Origin: Acidimicrobiales bacterium
GTDB taxonomy: Bacteria > Actinomycetota > Acidimicrobiia > Acidimicrobiales > Iamiaceae
Assembly (NCBI GenBank): GCA_012513855.1
Contig: JAAZBK010000315.1
Span: forward strand, 1 to 32,183
Length of the DNA: 32,183 nucleotides
Reading direction: 5' to 3'
Part shown: piece after piece, positions 25,140-32,183 of the stretch
Layout: each line of letters opens with the position of its first letter
How positions within the stretch are numbered: position 1 is the first letter of the stretch
Translations under genes and position numbers: made by a program
Notes under the pieces: model-generated
Seen by the model: the letters and a program-made list of their open reading frames with translations, nothing else
Databases searched by the model: none
What the model was told of the DNA's origin: nothing

Positions 25140-26824
25140 AGGTGGAACCACGGCGCCCCGTCGCGGTCGCCGTAGCGCCCCACCTCGCAGAACAGCTCGT
25201 CGACCACCTCGTTCGGTTCGTTGGAACCGGGATCGCGCGAAGTGTTGGGCTCGTCCCAGTTCGACCACACGTTCGAGAGGATCAGCCAGTCGGCCGATGC
25301 GACCTCGGCGGCCAGTCCGGAGTCGTCGCGGTTGGCCACGCCAGGATCCATCTCGATGTAGCGGGTGGCCGGCACCAGGTCGGGGAACAAGAAGTAGAAG
25401 AACGCGTCGGAGTAGGGGGTGAACCGCATGTCGACCGGACCGACCAGCAGCCGCTCCCCCGGCTCGGCCATCTCACCCAGGTCTGCCACCAGCTCGTTGG
25501 CCGCGGCCGCGGCCTCGGGCGACCCGTAGTAGAAGTTCCGGCCCTCGTGGTTCACGGGATACCCGAACACGTTGCGCCCGAAGCTCTGACCCGCCAGGTC
25601 GACGTAGGTCCGCAAGGTGTAGTGCGGGATGACCGCCACCAGGATCAGCACCAGCGGCGCCGAGGCCATCGCCCAGCGCTTGAACGGCGCGGCGCTCCAG
25701 CGGCGGGGCAGCAGCTCGAGGACCGCCACGGGAAGCAGGGCCATCGGCACGCAGCTAACCCACGCGAAGTGGGCGGTGTCGGGCCTCTGCATCGCCTGGG
25801 TGAGCATGCCCACGCCGAACAGTCCCACGGCGCGGAGGAGCGTCGCTCGACGATCGCCGGGTCGACGGCGGGCAGCCCAGATGCCCACCCCGGCCACGAA
25901 CAGCGCGCTGAGCGGCACGAGGTAGAACCACATCGCCACCTGCTGGGCCGACGTGGGCGACGGCAGCGCCCACCCGAGGGTGCGCAGACCGGCGGCCTTC
26001 TGGAGGAAGCCGTCGAGCTCGGACCACGACGGCGGTACCGGCAGCGATCGGCCGGGCCGCAGCATGAACACCGGTTCCAGGAACATGCCCTCGAACGCCG
26101 GCTTGAAGCCGGCCATCGCCAGGTGGACGACGATCGGTGCCACGCCGGCCACCAGGCCGGCGACCAGCGGCTTGAGCCGGTCGACGGTGGGCTTCCACAC
26201 CGAGGCCAGGAGGCCAAGCCCGAGCGCCAGCACCAGGTCGGGCCGGTAGAGCAGCGCGAACCCGCCGAGGAGACCGGCCGTGATCATCCGTCGTCGGCTC
26301 GGCTCGGGGCCGGCCGACGCGGCCAGGTAGACCGACCACAGCGCGAGCGCCACGCCACCGTTCCAGGCCAGCGCGGTGAGGCCGATGGGCGGGACCACGA
26401 TCACCAGCGACGCGAGCGCGCAGACCAGACCGGTTTTCCGGCCCCAGTGCCGGGCCACGGCGTAGACGCCGAACACGATGCCCATGTGCTGGACCAGGCC
26501 GAACAGGCGCTCGGTGGCGAGCGACGTGCCGAAGACCTCGAAGGTCCCGGCCAGGACCCACAGGCTGCCCGGCCCGTACAGGTGCAGGAAGTCACGGTTG
26601 GGAACCGATCCCCTGAGCACCTCCTGGGGGAAGACCAGCATGAAGCCCTCCTCCATGGGAGGTCCCTGGTACCGCATGAGACCCCGCAGGGGCAGGGCGA
26701 AGGCGGCCAGGATGAGCACCACGGCCACCACCTCGGCCGCGTCGATCCCGTTCCAGCGCCGGTTCCAGCGCCGCGCTTCGGCGGGAGGGGCCGGCGTGGT
26801 GGTGGGGGTAGCTGCCACGGTCAC
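25109..26824 (-). CDS. Multi-pass membrane protein, GT-C-like (family unclear)
   Basis: MRYQGPPMEEGFMLVFPQEVLRGSVPNRDFLHLYGPGSLWVLAGTFEVFGTSLATERLFG plus repeated TM segments and a soluble C-terminal domain. Confidence 0.7.
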   Translation of the reverse strand: MTVAATPTTTPAPPAEARRWNRRWNGIDAAEVVAVVLILAAFALPLRGLMRYQGPPMEEGFMLVFPQEVLRGSVPNRDFLHLYGPGSLWVLAGTFEVFGTSLATERLFGLVQHMGIVFGVYAVARHWGRKTGLVCALASLVIVVPPIGLTALAWNGGVALALWSVYLAASAGPEPSRRRMITAGLLGGFALLYRPDLVLALGLGLLASVWKPTVDRLKPLVAGLVAGVAPIVVHLAMAGFKPAFEGMFLEPVFMLRPGRSLPVPPSWSELDGFLQKAAGLRTLGWALPSPTSAQQVAMWFYLVPLSALFVAGVGIWAARRRPGDRRATLLRAVGLFGVGMLTQAMQRPDTAHFAWVSCVPMALLPVAVLELLPRRWSAAPFKRWAMASAPLVLILVAVIPHYTLRTYVDLAGQSFGRNVFGYPVNHEGRNFYYGSPEAAAAANELVADLGEMAEPGERLLVGPVDMRFTPYSDAFFYFLFPDLVPATRYIEMDPGVANRDDSGLAAEVASADWLILSNVWSNWDEPNTSRDPGSNEPNEVVDELFCEVGRYGDRDGAPWFHLYRRCSAVTR

Positions 26825-28239
26825 GCCACGGCTCCTTCCGGGGGTGGGACGTGCCGCCGGGCGCGGACCTTCTCGACGACCGCGGCGAGCGTCACGGCCG
26901 AGAGGACCACCACCGCCATGTCGAGCGGTGTTCGAAACCGGTTACCCCCGTAGGCGTAGACGGCGCTGACGCTCACGGTGAGTGCCAGCCCGACGAAGGG
27001 GATGATGGTCGTGCCACGCCTCCGCAGCAGCACCAGGCCCGGGATCGAGAGGGCGAGGGCCGCCCACCAGGTCCAGACGCTGGCCACGCTCACGGCGCGG
27101 GACTTGCCGTCGATCTGGTCGAACGAGGCGTTCTGGAACGGCGCGTACAGGTTCCACGCCCGTCCGAGGCGGGCAGCCACCACCACCGGCACCCGGTCGA
27201 GGTTCTCTCGGGCGTAGCGGCGACCGTGCTCGCCCCACGCCTTGGCCCGCTGGGAGGCGTCGCCCGGCGGCTCCTGGCCGCCGTAGTACCGGTGCCTGAG
27301 CTCCTCCTGCCACGGGTAGAACCAGAAGCCGAGGAACCGTCCGTCTTCGACCTGCCCGTAGGCGTAGGGGTTGTTGGCGTAGACGAGCAGCTCGTCGCTG
27401 TTGGTGGAGATGGGGACGAACTCCTCGAACTGGATCACGTTGCGGATCGTCCAGGGCGCGATCACCACGGCGCAGGCCAGCCCGGCCAGGACGAGGTCGC
27501 GGACGTTGGCCCGGTGGTCCCGGACCCCGTCCCCATCCCCTGGCGCTCCTGGCGCTCCTGGCGCTCCTGGCGCTCCTGACGGTCCCGCGGCTCTGCCTCG
27601 ACGCAGCAACAGGAGCGGCACCACCAGCGTGAATGAGAGGATGATCCCCTCGCCCCGGGTGAGCGCCGCCAGCCCGAGGAGCGCGCCCGTGATCAGCGCC
27701 CACCGCGGTCCGGGCTCGCGCCACGCTCGGATCCCCGCCCACACGGTGAAGCCCACCAGGGCCGCGAACAGGCCTTCGGGCCAGAGCTGGCCGTCGATCG
27801 ACCACAACGGCGGGTAGGCGGCGGCGATGGCGGCCGCCACGAGGCCGACCCTCCGACCGGCTGCCTCCCTTCCCACCAGGCCGGCCGCGACCACGGCCAG
27901 GACACCGGCCAAGCAGCTCATGATCTTGTGGGCGAGGAGGGTGTCGAAGCCCAGCACCGACGGAATCGCGAGCCAGATCGTGAACAGCGGCGGGTGGATG
28001 GCCACCGGCTCGAACCGTCCGGTGTCGTCGTACAGGTAGGGGTCGGGGAAGCCGTGGCCGGCCACCAACATGTTCGCCTGACGGTGGTAGAAGTCGGGAT
28101 CCGACGGACTACCCGGCGTGTGGCCGGCGATGTTCGCCAGGAGGGTGAGCCGGAACACCAGCGCCACCAGCGCCACGACGGTGAGGCCCAGTGCGAACCG
28201 TGAGCGATGTCCTCTCAGCAACGTTCGGGTCACGGTCAC
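26821..28239 (-). CDS. Glycosyltransferase family 39-like (GT-C) membrane protein
   Basis: SPSDPDFYHRQANMLVAGHGFPDPYLYDDTGRFEPVAIHPPLFTIWLAIPSVLGFDTLLAHKIMSCLAG; ATGA overlap with 25109-26824. Confidence 0.85.
   Translation of the reverse strand: MTVTRTLLRGHRSRFALGLTVVALVALVFRLTLLANIAGHTPGSPSDPDFYHRQANMLVAGHGFPDPYLYDDTGRFEPVAIHPPLFTIWLAIPSVLGFDTLLAHKIMSCLAGVLAVVAAGLVGREAAGRRVGLVAAAIAAAYPPLWSIDGQLWPEGLFAALVGFTVWAGIRAWREPGPRWALITGALLGLAALTRGEGIILSFTLVVPLLLLRRGRAAGPSGAPGAPGAPGAPGDGDGVRDHRANVRDLVLAGLACAVVIAPWTIRNVIQFEEFVPISTNSDELLVYANNPYAYGQVEDGRFLGFWFYPWQEELRHRYYGGQEPPGDASQRAKAWGEHGRRYARENLDRVPVVVAARLGRAWNLYAPFQNASFDQIDGKSRAVSVASVWTWWAALALSIPGLVLLRRRGTTIIPFVGLALTVSVSAVYAYGGNRFRTPLDMAVVVLSAVTLAAVVEKVRARRHVPPPEGAVA
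27541..27577. repeat. In-frame 9-bp tandem repeat (x4)
   Basis: GGCGCTCCT x4 (27542-27577), encoding (GAP)n on the minus strand inside a GT39-like protein loop. Confidence 0.95.
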
Positions 28240-31142
28240 AACCCGGGCAACGGTGCGTCCGACACGAACACGGCGGTGGCCTGACCCACGGCGAGCATGC
28301 GCGACAGCATGTCGAAGGACTCCCCCACCACGCGAGGTTCGTTGAGCCCGATCCAGATCGAGGTCGGGATGCCGTCGGCCACCTCAGGCAGGCCGTCGGA
28401 GCGGAGCTGGTCCATCACCTGTCGCTGGAGGTCGAGGTACTCGAGGCGTTCCGCCTCGGTGCGGTGGTCGTCGTAGGCGAGCTCTCTGGCGCCTGGGATC
28501 TGGCGCGCCTGGTCGATCTTGGCGTCGCCGCTCACCACCGTCACGAACGCATCTGCCTCCGCGTCGAGCATGACCCGGTGCGGTTCGATGGCTGCCGACC
28601 GCCACGGGTGGGCGCCCACCTCGAAGCCTCGCCGCTCCAGTTCGAGCATGAGCCCGAAGCCGTTGCCCCCCAGGGCATCGGGGTCGACCCAGTTCATGAA
28701 GTACCGGAGAGACGGGTCGAGTTGCTCGGCCACCGGCGGAGCCAGGGCCCCGACGGTCCGCGAGTAGCGCATGTCGGGGGGCTCCACGCCGCTGGCCGTC
28801 CACGCGAACGACGCCGTCGACACGACCACCAGAGCCGCCAGCCCCGAGGCGACGGCCTGATGGCGCAGGATCGGGAACCGGGAGCCGTCGGGCCGGCGGA
28901 GGAGCGAGGCGCTCCAACCGACGGCCAGCACCATCAGCGCGGTGATGACCCAGAACCATTCGACCAAGTAGAGCAGGCGCACGGAGTCCAGCCGCATCGC
29001 CCAGAACCCGGCACAGGCGAGGAGGACGGCCAGCACCGCGTCGAGGCGCAGCAGCAGACCGTGCCGTCGCCGCCACGCCAGCGCCGCCGACCCGACCCAC
29101 GCTGCCAGCAGGGCCAACCCCGGTAGCACGGTCGACTGGACGCGGCGGGTGCCGAAGAGCCAGTTGCCCACCGGATCCAGTTGGGTGAGTACGATCCGGG
29201 CGCCGTTGCGGACGCCGATGACCTCGCCGGTCTGGGCGTCGTAGGTCTCGAGCAGGATCGAGATGTTGCCGGGGTCGTTGGTGAGCTGGTCGATCGCCGG
29301 AGGCGTCCACATGAGCCCTCCGACCAGCACCGCGATGCCGAACCAGAGCAAGGGGCCGATCCGCCCTGCGGGTGGACCGGGAGGTGCTGGTACCCACCGG
29401 TCGGGAACCAGGGCACCCGCCAGGGCCACCGCGAGCCCGGCGACCACGGCTGGGGCGTAGCCCACGTGGCACTGGACGCAGAAGCTGCCCGCCGCCACCG
29501 CAACCGGTAGGAACCCCCAACGACGACAGGCGACGGCCCAGCACGAGACGGCGAAGACCAGGAACGGCAGCAGCGGGATGTAGGGGTTCCACGGCTGGGT
29601 GAGCGCCACCGCCCCGTACGACCGCATGAGCACCGCTCCCACCACCGCCAGGGAGAACCCGAGGAACCAGCCGCCGAGCCGCCGGCCCACCTCCACCGCC
29701 AGCGCGTACGCCCCGACCACCACCAGGGCCACGCTGGCCTGGTACGCCCAGGAGCTTCGTCCGAGGAGCCACCACGCCGGCCACGTGATCCAGAACATCG
29801 CCGGACCGGGGTGGTTGCCCTGCTGCTCGAACGTGCCGATGCGGCCCGCCGGGCCCACCAGGGGAGGATCCGACCAGAAGCTGAGCTGGCGCATGGTGGC
29901 CTGGGCCAGATCGCCGATCGGGTACCACGTGTCCTGGGCCAGTGCCGCCACCGCAACGGCCATCGGCAGAGCGCCCACCGCCACCGCTCCCCACAGCACC
30001 GGCCGGCGATGGTCCGACATCCACGCCCAGGCGCGGTCGGGCAGGGTCGGCCGGCGGGGCTCGACCGCTCTGCCCCGGCGGTAGCGGCTCTCCACCAGGC
30101 GGTAGGAGACCTCGGTGAGGACCGCCGTGACCACCAGGCCCACCACCACCCGCAGCCAGACCGGCTGATCACCGATCCGGCGGGCGACGGTGAGGAACAC
30201 CGGGACGTGCCAGAGGTAGAGGCTGTAGCTGCGGTCTCCCAGCAGCTGGAGCGGCTCGAACCCGACCACCGTGGCCACCGGGCCGCTCTCGTCGAGCAGC
30301 ACCGACCCGACCACGGCCACGGCGGCGAGCGCCACCGCCGACAGGCCGAAGTTGCGGTACATGTTCACGTCGCCGGTCTCCGACAGGGTGCTGGCCACGC
30401 CGAGCACCGCCACGCCGGCCACCGACGGGATCCGGAGCCAGCGAGCAGGGCCCGCGAGGGCCCCGTGGTGGACGAGGAGGGCCAGGACGCAGCCGGCGAG
30501 GATCACGTCGATCCGGGTGTCGGTGCGGAGGTAGAGCGGCAGGTAGTGGGCCTGGTCGGTCCACATGACCGCCCGATGGAGACCGACCGCGACCATGAGG
30601 GCCACCAGGATCCCGACCTGGCCCTTCCACGGGATCCGGACGCTCCGGAGGGCGAGGAGGGCCAGCGGCCACAACACGTAGAACTGGGCCTCGATGGCGA
30701 GCGACCAGGTGTGCGACAGCTCGATCGGGTACGCCCAGCCGGCGGCCTGCTGCCAGTTGGAGAGGTAGGTGAGGGTCCCGGCCGAGCTGGTTGCGAGGTC
30801 GCTCCACGAGAGCTGGCCCGCGCCGGAGCCGACCCGGTCCGTCCCGATCAGCAGCACGGCCACCGCGGCCACCACGGCGAGCAGCGCCGGGAACAGACGC
30901 CACAACCGGCGGAGGCCGAACCGTCCGAGGGCGATGGTGCCGGTGGAGTCGAGCTCGACCAGGAGCAGCCGGGTGATGAGGAACCCGCTCAGGACGAAGA
31001 ACAGGTCGACGCCCACGAAGCCGCCCGGGAGCAGGCGCGGACCCCACCCGGCGGTCAGGTAGCTGGCGTGGTAGGTGACCACCAGCAGCACCGCGGCGCC
31101 ACGGATCCCGTCCAGGCGACGGATCCGGGAGTCGGGAACCAA
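28236..31142 (-). CDS. Fusion protein: N-terminal acyltransferase 3 (OafA-like) domain and C-terminal GT-C-like membrane domain (about 968 aa)
   Basis: N-term RRLDGIRGAAVLLVVTYHASYL...GGFVGVDLFFVLSGFLITRLLL...SHTWSLAIEAQFYVLWP; then DTWYPIGDLAQATMRQLSFWSDPPLVGPAGRIGTFEQQGNHPGPAMFWI... in one continuous frame. Start near TTG 31142 (or CTG 31151). Confidence 0.8.
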   Translation of the reverse strand: MVPDSRIRRLDGIRGAAVLLVVTYHASYLTAGWGPRLLPGGFVGVDLFFVLSGFLITRLLLVELDSTGTIALGRFGLRRLWRLFPALLAVVAAVAVLLIGTDRVGSGAGQLSWSDLATSSAGTLTYLSNWQQAAGWAYPIELSHTWSLAIEAQFYVLWPLALLALRSVRIPWKGQVGILVALMVAVGLHRAVMWTDQAHYLPLYLRTDTRIDVILAGCVLALLVHHGALAGPARWLRIPSVAGVAVLGVASTLSETGDVNMYRNFGLSAVALAAVAVVGSVLLDESGPVATVVGFEPLQLLGDRSYSLYLWHVPVFLTVARRIGDQPVWLRVVVGLVVTAVLTEVSYRLVESRYRRGRAVEPRRPTLPDRAWAWMSDHRRPVLWGAVAVGALPMAVAVAALAQDTWYPIGDLAQATMRQLSFWSDPPLVGPAGRIGTFEQQGNHPGPAMFWITWPAWWLLGRSSWAYQASVALVVVGAYALAVEVGRRLGGWFLGFSLAVVGAVLMRSYGAVALTQPWNPYIPLLPFLVFAVSCWAVACRRWGFLPVAVAAGSFCVQCHVGYAPAVVAGLAVALAGALVPDRWVPAPPGPPAGRIGPLLWFGIAVLVGGLMWTPPAIDQLTNDPGNISILLETYDAQTGEVIGVRNGARIVLTQLDPVGNWLFGTRRVQSTVLPGLALLAAWVGSAALAWRRRHGLLLRLDAVLAVLLACAGFWAMRLDSVRLLYLVEWFWVITALMVLAVGWSASLLRRPDGSRFPILRHQAVASGLAALVVVSTASFAWTASGVEPPDMRYSRTVGALAPPVAEQLDPSLRYFMNWVDPDALGGNGFGLMLELERRGFEVGAHPWRSAAIEPHRVMLDAEADAFVTVVSGDAKIDQARQIPGARELAYDDHRTEAERLEYLDLQRQVMDQLRSDGLPEVADGIPTSIWIGLNEPRVVGESFDMLSRMLAVGQATAVFVSDAPLPGL

Positions 31143-31147
31143 CCGGA

Positions 31148-31864
31148 TCAGCGCCCTCGGAAGCGGATCCGGGCGAGGATCCCGAGGGCGGCCACGCCGT
31201 CGGTCCACTGGATCTTCTTGCCCTCCTCGCGACCCCGGGCCCGGTACGAGATCGGGACCTCGAAGATCCGCTCTCCCCGCTTCAGCAGCTTGCCGGTGAG
31301 CTCGGCCTCGATGCCGAAGCCGTCGGACCGGAGGTCGACGGCCCGCCACGTGGCCGTGGGTGCCACCTTGAGGCAGGTCTCGATGTCGGTCAGCCAGGCG
31401 TCGAAGAGGAACGACGCCCACAGCGCCAGCATCTTGTTCCCCAGCACGAACCAGAACGAGTACGCGGCGTGACCGCCGTAGGAGCGGGCGCCGTAGACCA
31501 CCCGGGCGTCTCCTTCGAGGATCGGCTTGACCAGCGCCGGGAAGTCGGCGGGGTCGTACTCCAGGTCTGCGTCGAGGATGGTGAGCAGGTCTCCGGTGGC
31601 CTCGGCGATGCCCCGACGCAGCGCAGCGCCCTTGCCCTGGTTCGGGTTCTGCACGTAGAGGGTGACCTGGCCCGAGTCGACCAGGTCGGCGATGGTGTCG
31701 ATGCAACCGTCGGTGGAGCCGTCGTCGACCACCACCACCTCGGTGGGCAGCGGCATCTCCACGGCCAGCATGCGCTCCAGCGCGGTGCGGAGCGTGTCGC
31801 GCTCGTTGTAGACGGGCATGACGATCGTGAGCGACGAAGGCGCGACCGATGGTGCGGGAGACAT
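31148..31864 (-). CDS. GT2 glycosyltransferase (dolichyl-phosphate sugar synthase / GtrB-like)
   Basis: [15 protein letters not shown]...[10 protein letters not shown]...[12 protein letters not shown]...[10 protein letters not shown]...[36 protein letters not shown]. Confidence 0.92.
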   Translation of the reverse strand: MSPAPSVAPSSLTIVMPVYNERDTLRTALERMLAVEMPLPTEVVVVDDGSTDGCIDTIADLVDSGQVTLYVQNPNQGKGAALRRGIAEATGDLLTILDADLEYDPADFPALVKPILEGDARVVYGARSYGGHAAYSFWFVLGNKMLALWASFLFDAWLTDIETCLKVAPTATWRAVDLRSDGFGIEAELTGKLLKRGERIFEVPISYRARGREEGKKIQWTDGVAALGILARIRFRGR

Positions 31865-31871
31865 GTCGACC

Positions 31872-32181
31872 TCAGTACGGCCAGGTCTCGGGATCGTGCC
31901 CCAAGAACCTGGTGAGACGGCCCAGTCGGGCGACGATCAACGCCTTGATGACCACGTTGCGGGCGAACCAAGGGAGCTGCGCGGCCTGCCGCAGGGCGTT
32001 GCGAGCCCGGTCTGCCGGCGACAGCGACTCGCGGCGGTAGTGGGTCATCGACTCCGACCGGCCCAGGTAGCGGAAGTCGCCACCGGTGAACAGCGACGCG
32101 GCCAGCGCGGCGGTGACCCCCACCGACGAGAAGGAGTCGTGGATCAGGAGGTCTCCGCCCGGCTTCACCTTGGCCCCCCAC
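31872..32181 (-). CDS. Class I SAM-dependent methyltransferase-like, C-terminal fragment (enters from the right edge)
   Basis: [26 protein letters not shown]...[21 protein letters not shown]; 'KPGG.LLIHD' resembles Methyltransf_24-type post-strand motif; truncated. Confidence 0.55.
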   Translation of the reverse strand, partial: WGAKVKPGGDLLIHDSFSSVGVTAALAASLFTGGDFRYLGRSESMTHYRRESLSPADRARNALRQAAQLPWFARNVVIKALIVARLGRLTRFLGHDPETWPY

Positions 32182-32183
32182 CG

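Noticed and set aside
23472-25268. 598-aa minus-strand ORF opposite the candidate GT-C gene
   Set aside because: Polar, His/Arg/Gly/Gln-rich translation; opposite strand encodes a clear polytopic membrane protein with motifs.
31143-31706. N-terminal extension of the 1156-aa ORF upstream of the fusion acyltransferase
   Set aside because: It overlaps the GT2 gene (31148-31864) in a different frame; the extension is Arg/Pro/Gly-rich with no family similarity.
1-32183. CRISPR arrays, rRNA/tRNA genes, transposases, phage or toxin-antitoxin genes
   Set aside because: No direct-repeat/spacer pattern, no rRNA/tRNA signature and no recognisable mobile-element protein was seen in any frame.

Overview
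High-GC actinobacterial chromosomal window (composition and protein style suggest Acidimicrobiia-like, but this is inference). Left third: the tail of a GDPD gene, a convergent FAD-linked (GlcD-type) oxidase, then a peptide/nickel-type (Dpp/Opp) ABC import locus with three tandem paralogous family-5 substrate-binding lipoproteins, two permeases, two ATPases and a translationally coupled TetR regulator. Middle: cyclophilin PPIase, acyl-CoA synthetase, HhH-GPD DNA glycosylase, a small conserved-looking protein and a zinc-ribbon protein. Right half (about 16.4-32.2 kb): an envelope-glycan/lipid-linked sugar locus with several GT-C-like multi-spanning membrane proteins, two GT2 polyprenyl-phosphate sugar synthases, an OafA-type acyltransferase, an FAD amine-oxidase/GLF-like protein, an acyltransferase fused to a GT-C-like membrane domain, and the C-terminal part of a methyltransferase. 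Best leads: (1) a roughly 375-nt hairpin-dense non-coding leader (1925-2300) upstream of the SBP array; (2) the acyltransferase::GT-C-like fusion whose C-terminal half is a paralogue of a standalone gene 3 kb away, together defining a candidate membrane glycosyltransferase family (WYP..D / DPPLVG / HPGP); (3) a long imperfect hairpin directly upstream of the permease ribosome-binding site; (4) an invariant cysteine pair in the three SBPs; (5) a likely leaderless promoter. No rRNA, tRNA, CRISPR or mobile elements were recognised. No database search was possible, so all functional calls rest on motif recognition.
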